Assembly (NCBI GenBank): GCA_008668235.1
Contig: RQCP01000040.1
Location: forward strand, 1 to 14,605
Length of the DNA: 14,605 bases
Direction: 5' to 3'
DNA from: Collinsella aerofaciens
Lineage (GTDB): Bacteria > Actinomycetota > Coriobacteriia > Coriobacteriales > Coriobacteriaceae
The notes under the pieces are model-generated. The model had not been told where the DNA came from. It was given only the letters and a program-made list of their open reading frames with translations, and did no database searches. Positions 7,368 to 13,016 of this stretch are shown here, in pieces. Both the position numbers and the translations under genes were made by a program. Position 1 is the first letter of the stretch. Each line of letters opens with the position of its first letter.

Positions 7368-7505
7368 AGTGTTTGCTCAACTTTCTTTTCAAGCCCTGTG
7401 ATCACATGCTCCCTGCATAAACCTTCAGGGCGGCTAAACAGTCTAGCTCCGTCAAATACCGACGGACATCATTGATCTGTATCGAGATATTTGCGTCATA
7501 TACGC
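7368..7505 (-). promoter_or_regulatory. rho 5' leader with hairpins and a 10-bp palindrome
   Basis: The roughly 138-nt leader predicted from the promoter at 7512-7539 contains TCCGTC/GACGGA (7448-7453 and 7461-7466, 7-nt loop), CCCTG/CAGGG (7411-7415 and 7426-7430) and the perfect palindrome TGTGATCACA (7397-7406). rho genes in other bacteria are controlled by Rho acting on their own leader. Whether that happens here cannot be read from sequence. Confidence 0.4.
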
Positions 7506-7511
7506 AGCGTT

Positions 7512-7539
7512 AGTGTAACACAACCGCCGCCACCTGCAA
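7512..7539 (-). promoter_or_regulatory. Promoter of rho
   Basis: On the minus strand TTGCAG (7534-7539) is followed after 16 bp by TACACT (7512-7517), a good sigma-70-type match. The predicted start is near 7505, about 138 nt before the GTG start codon. Confidence 0.65.
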
Positions 7540-7549
7540 CTTAGTCATT

Positions 7550-7592
7550 GGGGACGTTCTTAAACGACTAGTCAAAAGGGACACTCTTCCCC
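7550..7592. repeat. REP-like unit with GGGGAC and GGGACACTC motifs
   Basis: The segment starts GGGGA (7550-7554) and ends TCCCC (7588-7592), enclosing the perfect palindrome GACTAGTC (7566-7573) and the 9-mer GGGACACTC (7578-7586). GGGGAC is also the loop-side core of the two hairpins at 10857 and 11567, and the reverse complement of GGGACACTC occurs at 14441-14449. It is probably a remnant of the same kind of small non-autonomous repeat. No transposase is in the window. Confidence 0.4.
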
Positions 7593-7694
7593 TAAGGCGC
7601 CTTGAAATGAAGCGACTAGGGAGCAAATCCGTGGCGTCGGGATTCGCCGTGCCACGAAACGCGCCTATCTACTACGCTTGCCCCCGGACCCCTG

Positions 7695-7790
7695 ACCATA
7701 CCCTTGTTTAATCAAAAACAGCGAGTTCGCTACCTGCGGTTTTAATATCGAACTTTACGGCACGGTTCGGGGTATGCGACAAAACGTAGG
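7695..7790. repeat. Diverged repeat, copy A
   Basis: It begins ACCATACCCT (7695-7704) and carries CTACCTGCGGTTTTAAT at 7730-7746. These blocks are 35 nt apart, exactly as in copy B; over the first 52 nt the two copies align without gaps at about 67% identity by hand count. Later blocks (GGTAT..GCGA..GTAGG) recur with indels. Confidence 0.55.
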
Positions 7791-7923
7791 AGATGGGCAC
7801 GATTCGCGGCGGACGGGTCCGCGCCACCCCTCCGCGAGACAAAAATGATCCATTTTCCTCCGTCCCCAAGGGACAATTTTCAAAACTACGCCGGATTACG
7901 GGGCCAGAATGCTGCAAGCCAAC

Positions 7924-8044
7924 CATACCCTGCATTTTCAAGAAACAATAAGCCATCTACTTGCGGGTTTAATTTTGCTATTGGCACCATGGTCGCTTGT
8001 TGGCGATCCAGCCCCGTAAACCGGTATAGTTGCGATTTGGTAGC
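7924..8044. repeat. Diverged repeat, copy B
   Basis: It begins ACCATACCCT (7924-7933) with CTACTTGCGGGTTTAAT at 7959-7975, matching copy A at the same 35-nt spacing. It is longer than copy A at its right end, where GGTATAGTTGCGA precedes GGTAG. Its right end is about 40 nt from the argS terminator. Confidence 0.55.
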
Positions 8045-8077
8045 ATTTTCCAACACGCCTAAAAGCCCCGCCAAACG

Positions 8078-8111
8078 AAAAAAGCCCGACCTCCGCATGG
8101 AGATCGGGCTT
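8078..8111 (-). terminator. Intrinsic terminator of argS
   Basis: Read on the minus strand, AAGCCCGATCTCC pairs with GGAGGTCGGGCTT around a 4-nt loop and is followed by a T-run (plus-strand A-tract at 8078-8083). The single imperfect pair is a G-U wobble in the minus-strand RNA. It lies about 50 nt after the argS stop. Confidence 0.88.
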
Positions 8112-8157
8112 ATAGGGCTCAGCAAAGCCGAACCTACACGGTCAAATGACCCGCAGA

Positions 8158-10011
8158 TTACATCTGCTCGGGAGCGGAGACACCAACAAGGGTGAGCACC
8201 AGGGCGAGCGTCACGCGGACGGCATCGCAAGCGGCCAGACGGGCACGCGAAAGCTCGGGGTCGACGGGACGGCCCTCGCTCGGCAGCACCTGGCAAGCAG
8301 CATAGAAGCTGTGGAAGTCGCCGGCGAGCTCCTCGGCAAAGTGCGTCAGACGGAACGGAGCGCGGTCGCGAGCGCAGCTGGCGATGAGGTCGGTGAGCTC
8401 GTTGAGCTTACGCGAAAGGGCGAGCTCGGTCGGGTCGGTCAGCAGCGAGTAATCGACGTTCTCACCGATGGCCTTGGCGGCAACGGCCTTCATGCCCATC
8501 TCGTCAGCCTGCTCAGGCGTTACGTCAGCGGCACGGCGCAGGATGGAGCAGACGCGAGCGTGAGCGTACTGCACGTAGTACACCGGATTGGAGTTGTCGC
8601 GCTTCTTAACGGCCTCGATGTCGAAGTCGACCATCTGGTTAGAGCTCTTGGAGATGAGCGTGTAACGAGCGGCGTCGGAGCCAACCTCGTCGACGAGCTC
8701 CTGCAGGGTCACCATGGTGCCCTTGCGCTTGGACATACGGACGGGCTTGCCGTTGCGCAGCAGGTTGACGAGCTGGCCCAGCAGAACCTCAAACTTGCCG
8801 GGGTAACCCAGAGCGTCGCAGACGCAGCGGACGCGCTCGATGTAGCCGTGGTGGTCGGCGCCCCAGATGTCGATGACGTGGTCGACGCGCTGGAACTTAT
8901 CCCAGTGATAGGCAACGTCGGAGGCGAAGTAGGTGTACTCGCCGTCGGACTTGATCAGGACGCGGTCCTTGTCATCGCCCAGGTCGGTGGAGCGGAACCA
9001 CAGGGCACCGTCCTTGGTGTAGAGGTAGCCCATCTTGTCGAGCTTCTCAAAAGCGCGGTCGACGGCAGAGGTGCCGGCGGTCTCGCCCTCGGTGTCCTTC
9101 ACGTACAGCGAACGCTCGGAGTACCAACGATCGAAGTCGCAATTGACGGCGTGGCAGAGGTCGCGCATGTTGTCGACCATCTTCACATAGCCGCGCTCGC
9201 GGAAGCTCTCCATGCGCTCCTGAGGATCGGCGTTGACCCACTTATCGCCGTCGGTGCGCCAGAACTCGGCGGCCTCGTCGATAATGTAGTCGCCGCCATA
9301 GGAGTCCTTGCCAAGGGTCTCGGCAAAGTTATCCTGGTACGGATGGGTCTCGGGATGCTCGTCGTTCTCGTCGGCAACGAAGGCGTCGCGGTCGGCGATC
9401 AGCAGCTTGTGAGCCTCATCGATATCCACGCCCTGCTTGGCGATGATGTCGGCAAGCTGCATATAGCGCGTGCTGATGGAGTTGCCGAAGGTGTTCATCT
9501 GAGAGCCGTGGTCGTTGATGTAGAACTCACGCTGGATGTCGTAACCGGCGTGGTCCATAACGCGGCAAAGGGAGTCGCCCAGAGCGGCCCAGCGGCCATG
9601 GCCGATGTGCATGGGGCCGACGGGGTTGGCGGAGACGAACTCGACCTGGGTCTTCAGGCCGCCACCGACGTTGGACTTAGCGAAGTCCATACCCTTCTCG
9701 CGAGCCTCGCCAAAGATGGCATTCTTGACGGCAACGGAGAGGTAGAAGTTGATGAAGCCGGGGCCTGCGATCTCGACCTTCTCGATCGCGGGGTCCTCGG
9801 GCATATGGGCAACGATGGCCTCGGCGATCTTGCGCGGGGCGCAATGGGCCAGCTTGGCGGACTTCAGGGCCATGGTAGAGGTCCACTCGCCATGAGAAGT
9901 GTCAGCCGGTCGCTCGATAGCGCAATCGTCAAGTTCAAATGCGGAAAGGTCGCCGGCCTCCTGGGCCGCAGCAAGCGCAGCGCGTACCAGCTCTTCAATC
10001 TTCTCGGGCAT
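8158..10011 (-). CDS. argS: Arginyl-tRNA synthetase
   Basis: This class I synthetase charges tRNA-Arg with arginine in the cytosol. Of its 617 residues, the N-terminal additional domain that recognises the tRNA elbow is about 1-115. FVSANPVGPMHIGHGRW holds the HIGH signature at 135-138, and RMSKRKGT gives the KMSKS-equivalent loop (Met426-Ser427-Lys428-Arg429). The DALR-type anticodon-binding domain begins around YYVQYAHARVCSILRRA. The ATG at 10011 is chosen because AAGGAGG (10016-10022) lies 4 nt upstream; the frame runs on to 10140 but that part has no family resemblance and covers the promoter. It is a single-gene unit, divergent from carD. Length is normal for bacterial ArgRS. Confidence 0.96.
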   Translation of the reverse strand: MPEKIEELVRAALAAAQEAGDLSAFELDDCAIERPADTSHGEWTSTMALKSAKLAHCAPRKIAEAIVAHMPEDPAIEKVEIAGPGFINFYLSVAVKNAIFGEAREKGMDFAKSNVGGGLKTQVEFVSANPVGPMHIGHGRWAALGDSLCRVMDHAGYDIQREFYINDHGSQMNTFGNSISTRYMQLADIIAKQGVDIDEAHKLLIADRDAFVADENDEHPETHPYQDNFAETLGKDSYGGDYIIDEAAEFWRTDGDKWVNADPQERMESFRERGYVKMVDNMRDLCHAVNCDFDRWYSERSLYVKDTEGETAGTSAVDRAFEKLDKMGYLYTKDGALWFRSTDLGDDKDRVLIKSDGEYTYFASDVAYHWDKFQRVDHVIDIWGADHHGYIERVRCVCDALGYPGKFEVLLGQLVNLLRNGKPVRMSKRKGTMVTLQELVDEVGSDAARYTLISKSSNQMVDFDIEAVKKRDNSNPVYYVQYAHARVCSILRRAADVTPEQADEMGMKAVAAKAIGENVDYSLLTDPTELALSRKLNELTDLIASCARDRAPFRLTHFAEELAGDFHSFYAACQVLPSEGRPVDPELSRARLAACDAVRVTLALVLTLVGVSAPEQM

Positions 10012-10078
10012 AGATCCTCCTTGTGTTAAAGCCCCCGAGCTCTTGGTCACTCGTAGGGCAAAAGCCAGAGTTTGTAGC

Positions 10079-10107
10079 ACTCTATCACAAGCGACGGGCA
10101 CTGTCGC
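10079..10107 (-). promoter_or_regulatory. Promoter of argS
   Basis: On the minus strand GCGACA (10102-10107) is followed after 17 bp by TAGAGT (10079-10084); each hexamer matches the sigma-70 consensus at four of six positions. The predicted start near 10072 leaves a leader of about 60 nt. Confidence 0.5.
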
Positions 10108-10310
10108 AGGGTAAAGCCAATCGATATTGCATATGCACAAAATTGACTACAGCTTGTATGGAGTCACTCAAAGATGCCAGTCTGCCTGCAGATTATGCAG
10201 GCGTTGAAAATGCATAAAGGTGTGAATGAGCTGCGCCTGTTATCGAATACTCTTACCTATCGGAGTTGTGTGCTTTTCCTGCATAAAGTAAGGGTTTGCG
10301 CACGTCAGCG

Positions 10311-10342
10311 TGTTATTCTAGACATACGTAAATTCGTATAAG
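10311..10342 (+). promoter_or_regulatory. Extended -10 promoter of carD with nearby inverted repeat
   Basis: TG-T-TATTCT (10311-10319) is an extended -10 element; no good -35 lies at the right distance. Just downstream, ATACG (10324-10328) and CGTAT (10335-10339) form an inverted repeat around TAAATT, at or just after the predicted start site, where an operator would act. The carD Shine-Dalgarno GGAGG (10345-10349) follows. Confidence 0.4.
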
Positions 10343-10353
10343 TTGGAGGTAGC

Positions 10354-10839
10354 ATGTTCTCAATCGGTCAACACGTCATTCATCCGGGTCAGGGAGTCTG
10401 CACCGTCGTCGGTTTTAGGGACGACACGCCGCAGCCCATGCTACTGCTCGAGACCAAGCAGGGACATGCGCAGACGATCCTCATGTACCCCGTGGCGCAG
10501 GCCGACCGTTTGCACGCCGCCATCTCGCAGCAAGATGCCGAGCACCTGCTGAGCCACTATGACGAGCTGGAGTGCGACACCTTTACCGAGCGCAACAGCT
10601 CGCTTGAGGAGACACACTTTAAGCAGCAGCTCAAGCTGGGCGCGCCCGAGACGGTCCGCGTGGCAAAGACCATGATGCACCGCATTCGCCAGGCCGAGGA
10701 AGCTGATAAAAAACCCAGCTCCTACTACATGCGCGTACTCAAGGAGGCCAAACGCCGCTCCATCGAGGAGTTCGCCGTGGCCCTTGGCGTCACCGAGGAG
10801 GCCGCCGAAGCCCGCCTAGCCCAAGCCGCCCTCAACTAA
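10354..10839 (+). CDS. CarD/CdnL-family RNA polymerase-binding regulator
   Basis: This 161-residue protein has the CarD layout: an N-terminal RNA-polymerase interaction (Tudor-like) domain (about 1-60, opening FSIGQHVIHPGQGVCTVVG) and a helical C-terminal domain (about 65-160) rich in Lys/Arg/Glu. CarD-family proteins bind the RNA polymerase beta subunit and stabilise open promoter complexes, often at rRNA promoters. The helical part usually carries a conserved Trp in mycobacterial CarD; no Trp is present here, so promoter-wedge details may differ. The ATG at 10354 has GGAGG 4 nt upstream. It is a single-gene unit divergent from argS and closed by a REP-like hairpin. Confidence 0.9.
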   Translation: MFSIGQHVIHPGQGVCTVVGFRDDTPQPMLLLETKQGHAQTILMYPVAQADRLHAAISQQDAEHLLSHYDELECDTFTERNSSLEETHFKQQLKLGAPETVRVAKTMMHRIRQAEEADKKPSSYYMRVLKEAKRRSIEEFAVALGVTEEAAEARLAQAALN

Positions 10840-10852
10840 CCCATCCGCGCCA

Positions 10853-10893
10853 AAAACCACCACAAAGGGGACAGGCACCTTTGTGGTGGTTTT
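10853..10893 (+). terminator. REP-like hairpin acting as carD terminator (copy 1)
   Basis: CCACCACAAAGG (10857-10868) and CCTTTGTGGTGG (10878-10889) form a perfect stem around GGACAGGCA. Flanking A and T bases extend it to 16 bp (10853-10893), and TTTTCTTGTT follows, so it should terminate transcription. The 34-nt core 10857-10890 recurs exactly at 11567-11600. Confidence 0.82.
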
Positions 10894-10947
10894 CTTGTTC
10901 TAGTAGTATTCATTCTTATCGATACCCACGAGCACAAGGAGTCTCTT

Positions 10948-11547
10948 ATGGCAGAGCCGCTTACCGCCGGAATCACCCGCGACCGCGCGTTCGAACTGCT
11001 CAACGAGCACAACAAGGACTCGTTCCACATCACCCATGGCGAGACGGTCGAGGGCACTATGCGCTACTTTGCGCGCGAGTTCGACCCCGAGAACGAGGAG
11101 TTTTGGGGCATCGTCGGTCTGCTGCACGACCTGGATTGGGAGGAGCATGAGGACGACCCCATGAACCACACCATCTATGCTGCCGAGATTCTTGAGGGCG
11201 AAGGTGCGTCTCCCGAGCTCATTCGCGCCATCCAGACGCACACGTCCGACTTCAACACCTCGCTGCCCAAGCCCGAGCTGCAGATGGAAAAGATCTTGTT
11301 TGCCTGCGATGAGCTCACCGGTCTGATCGGCGCTGCAGTCATCATGCGCCCGAGCAAGAGCGTTATGGACTTTACGACCAAGTCGCTCAAGAAGAAGTTC
11401 AAGGACAAACGCTTTGCCGCCGGCTGCTCGCGCGACGTGATTTCGCAGGGCGCCGAGATGTTGGGCTGGGAGCTCCCCGAGCTCTTTGACCGCACGATCG
11501 CGGCCATGCAGTCCTTCGCCCCCGACCGAGATACCTTCCAGGCCTAA
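10948..11547 (+). CDS. HD-domain metal-dependent phosphohydrolase
   Basis: This 199-residue protein carries the HD signature: His30 (THGETVEGTMRYFA), the His60-Asp61 doublet in VGLLHDLDWEEH, His98 (IQTHTSDF) and Asp121 (FACDELTGL), a set able to bind one or two metal ions. Family members cleave phosphomonoesters or phosphodiesters, often of nucleotides. The substrate cannot be told; there is no RelA/SpoT synthetase part, no HD-GYP motif and no tRNA-nucleotidyltransferase domain. The LLHDxDWExHxDDPxxH pattern is the kind seen in small uncharacterised hydrolases of anaerobes. AAGGAG (10936-10941) lies 6 nt before the ATG. It sits alone between two identical hairpins, so it is probably its own transcription unit. 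Confidence 0.88.
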   Translation: MAEPLTAGITRDRAFELLNEHNKDSFHITHGETVEGTMRYFAREFDPENEEFWGIVGLLHDLDWEEHEDDPMNHTIYAAEILEGEGASPELIRAIQTHTSDFNTSLPKPELQMEKILFACDELTGLIGAAVIMRPSKSVMDFTTKSLKKKFKDKRFAAGCSRDVISQGAEMLGWELPELFDRTIAAMQSFAPDRDTFQA

Positions 11548-11566
11548 CCGTCAACGCCACCTAAAT

Positions 11567-11600
11567 CCACCACAAAGGGGACAGGCACCTTTGTGGTGGT
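11567..11600. terminator. REP-like hairpin between convergent genes (copy 2)
   Basis: It is identical over 34 nt to 10857-10890, with a 12-bp perfect stem and loop GGACAGGCA. It lies 19 nt after the HD-domain gene stop and 17 nt beyond the proA stop. Being a near-palindrome it can terminate in both directions, although the T-tracts here (TTATTGTTT on plus, ATTTAGG on minus) are weaker than at copy 1. Confidence 0.72.
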
Positions 11601-11617
11601 TATTGTTTGAGTGGGCG

Positions 11618-12904
11618 TTAGGGGCGGACCTGGCCGGTGCCGCGGAGCTTGTATTTGTAGGTGGTGAGGGCCTCGGCGGCAAAGGGGCCACGGGCGTGGA
11701 GCTTTTGGGTCGAGATGCCGATCTCGGCGCCCAGGCCAAACTCGCCGCCGTCAGTGAAGCGAGTGCTGGCGTTGGCGTACACGGCCGAGGCATCGACCGC
11801 ATCCAGGAAGCGCTCGCAAGCATCCGTGTCCTCGGCAACGATGGCCTCGGAGTGCATCGTGCCGTAGCGGTTGATGTGTGCGATGGCCTCGTCCTCGTTT
11901 GCCACGACCTTCACGCTCATCTCGAGCGCCAGGTACTCGCGACCCCAGTCCTCCTCAGTCGCGGCGACGTAGTCATCGCCCTCCACAAAGCCGGCGTCGG
12001 CGCACGCGGCGCACGTGGCCTCGTCGCCGTGAATGAGCACGCCGTGGTCGTGCAGCACGGCAACGACCGCAGGCAAAAACGCATTGACCACAGCATGGTC
12101 GACCAGCAGCGACTCGGCAGCATTGCACACGCCTACGCGCTGGGTCTTGGCATTAACGATAATGTTGAGCGCCTTATCAAAGTCGGCGGATTCATGCACG
12201 TAGATGTGGCAGTTGCCCGTGCCCGTCTCGATCACCGGCACAAGCGACTCGCGCACGCAGCGCTGGATCAGGCCTGCACCGCCGCGCGGAATGAGTACGT
12301 CGACAATACCGCGGAGCTTCATGAGCTCGCCGGTGGCCTCGCGGTCGGTGGACTCGATCATCGACACGGCCTCGCGCGGGAAGCCCTTGGCCTCGAGCGC
12401 ATCGGCCAGCAGCTCAGAAATCATGGCACACGAGTGATAGGCCAGCGAGCCGCCGCGCAGAATGCAGGCGTTGCCGGTACGGATGCAGATGCCTGCGGCG
12501 TCGGCCGTCACGTTGGGGCGCGCCTCGTAGACCATAGCGACCAGGCCCAGCGGCACACTCACACGGGTCAGGTCCACGCCACTTGCAAGCACGCGGTGGT
12601 CGAGCACGCGGCCCACGGGATCGGGCAGCTCGGCGAGCTTTTCCAGGCCGGCGGCCATGCCCTCGACGCGCTCGGGCGTCAGCAGCAGGCGATCGAGCAG
12701 TCCGGCCGAGGTGCCCGCATCGCGCGCGGCGGACATATCGAGCTCGTTGGCGGCGACGATGGAGTCGACACCGTTGCGCAGTGCTGCGGCCATGGCGCGC
12801 ACGGCCTCCTGGCGCTGCTCATCGCTCGCCGTGGCAAGCGAGGCCGACGCTGCCTTGGCGGCAACGGCAAGATCGTGGACATACGTGGCTATATCGACCG
12901 ACAT
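11618..12904 (-). CDS. proA: Glutamate-5-semialdehyde dehydrogenase (gamma-glutamyl phosphate reductase)
   Basis: ProA makes glutamate 5-semialdehyde from gamma-glutamyl phosphate with NADPH, the second step of proline synthesis. The 428-residue protein has the full aldehyde-dehydrogenase-superfamily plan: cofactor-binding GLVAMVYEARPNVTADAAG and TGNACILRGGSLAYHS, ETGTGNCHIYVHE, catalytic Cys260 in KTQRVGVCNAAESLLV, and the C-terminal GEFGLGAEIGISTQKLHARGP, a ProA hallmark. Length is close to the roughly 417 residues usual for the family. The ATG at 12904 follows AGGAGAAAGG. The usual partner proB is not adjacent; the upstream neighbour is a divergent peptidase gene, so the first enzyme of the pathway must lie elsewhere. 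Confidence 0.96.
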   Translation of the reverse strand: MSVDIATYVHDLAVAAKAASASLATASDEQRQEAVRAMAAALRNGVDSIVAANELDMSAARDAGTSAGLLDRLLLTPERVEGMAAGLEKLAELPDPVGRVLDHRVLASGVDLTRVSVPLGLVAMVYEARPNVTADAAGICIRTGNACILRGGSLAYHSCAMISELLADALEAKGFPREAVSMIESTDREATGELMKLRGIVDVLIPRGGAGLIQRCVRESLVPVIETGTGNCHIYVHESADFDKALNIIVNAKTQRVGVCNAAESLLVDHAVVNAFLPAVVAVLHDHGVLIHGDEATCAACADAGFVEGDDYVAATEEDWGREYLALEMSVKVVANEDEAIAHINRYGTMHSEAIVAEDTDACERFLDAVDASAVYANASTRFTDGGEFGLGAEIGISTQKLHARGPFAAEALTTYKYKLRGTGQVRP

Positions 12905-12947
12905 GGGCGGCCCTTTCTCCTAGAAGTTTGCAACCATGGTAGCCGAT

Positions 12948-12978
12948 TTGCGCATGGCCTCGCCCGCGGCGGTAGAAT
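12948..12978 (+). promoter_or_regulatory. Promoter of the S33 peptidase gene
   Basis: TAGAAT (12973-12978) is one base from the -10 consensus. TTGCGC (12948-12953) is a fair -35 but the spacer is 19 bp. The start near 12985 gives a leader of about 30 nt and argues against the in-frame ATG at 12936, which would lie upstream of the promoter. Confidence 0.5.
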
Positions 12979-13016
12979 TGGTCAACCCGAAACACCGCAA
13001 CGAACGGAAGACTCAC

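Larger units (their letters stand above)
7593..8077. other. Gene-less stretch with structured, duplicated repeat
   Basis: No open frame here has a good ribosome-binding site with plausible codon use. What is present are hairpins: GCGGAC/GTCCGC (7809-7814, 7817-7822), AAAATG/CATTTT (7842-7847, 7851-7856) and GTCCC/GGGAC (7862-7866, 7870-7874), plus two diverged copies of one element (7695-7790 and 7924-8044). GC is visibly lower than in neighbouring genes. It may hold a small RNA or be decayed mobile DNA. Confidence 0.5.
10012..10353. other. argS/carD divergent intergenic region
   Basis: These 342 bp contain no gene. They hold the argS promoter (10079-10107), the perfect palindrome TGCATATGCA (10128-10137), a 7-bp hairpin GCCTGCA-GATTA-TGCAGGC (10184-10202), direct repeats TGCATAAAG at 10211-10219 and 10280-10288, an extended -10 for carD (10311-10319) and an inverted repeat between that -10 and the carD ribosome-binding site. 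Confidence 0.6.

Noticed and set aside
7397..7406. TGTGATCACA as a CRP site
   Set aside because: A CRP site needs a 6-bp spacer between TGTGA and TCACA; here the half-sites abut and overlap. Kept only as a palindrome in the rho leader.
5382..7475. 697-codon open frame on the strand opposite rho
   Set aside because: It is the mirror of GC-rich rho codons; leucine/glycine/arginine-rich translation with no domain. The same holds for long antisense frames at 220-1413, 1720-2634, 2810-4561, 8146-10029 and 11486-13087.
7708..7956. 82-codon open frame on the minus strand in the gene-less stretch
   Set aside because: It runs through the hairpins and copy A of the repeat, has no good Shine-Dalgarno and matches no family; its reading fits structured non-coding DNA better.
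7845..8195. 116-codon plus-strand and 136-codon minus-strand (7886-8296) frames near the argS terminator
   Set aside because: Both cross the argS terminator and the start or end of argS and have no sensible start or composition.
10012..10140. 43-residue N-terminal extension of ArgS from a start at 10140
   Set aside because: It would cover the argS promoter, and the ATG at 10011 has a perfect Shine-Dalgarno and the normal family N-terminus.
12936..13016. 27-residue N-terminal extension of the S33 peptidase
   Set aside because: It contains the predicted -10 and -35 elements and lacks a ribosome-binding site.
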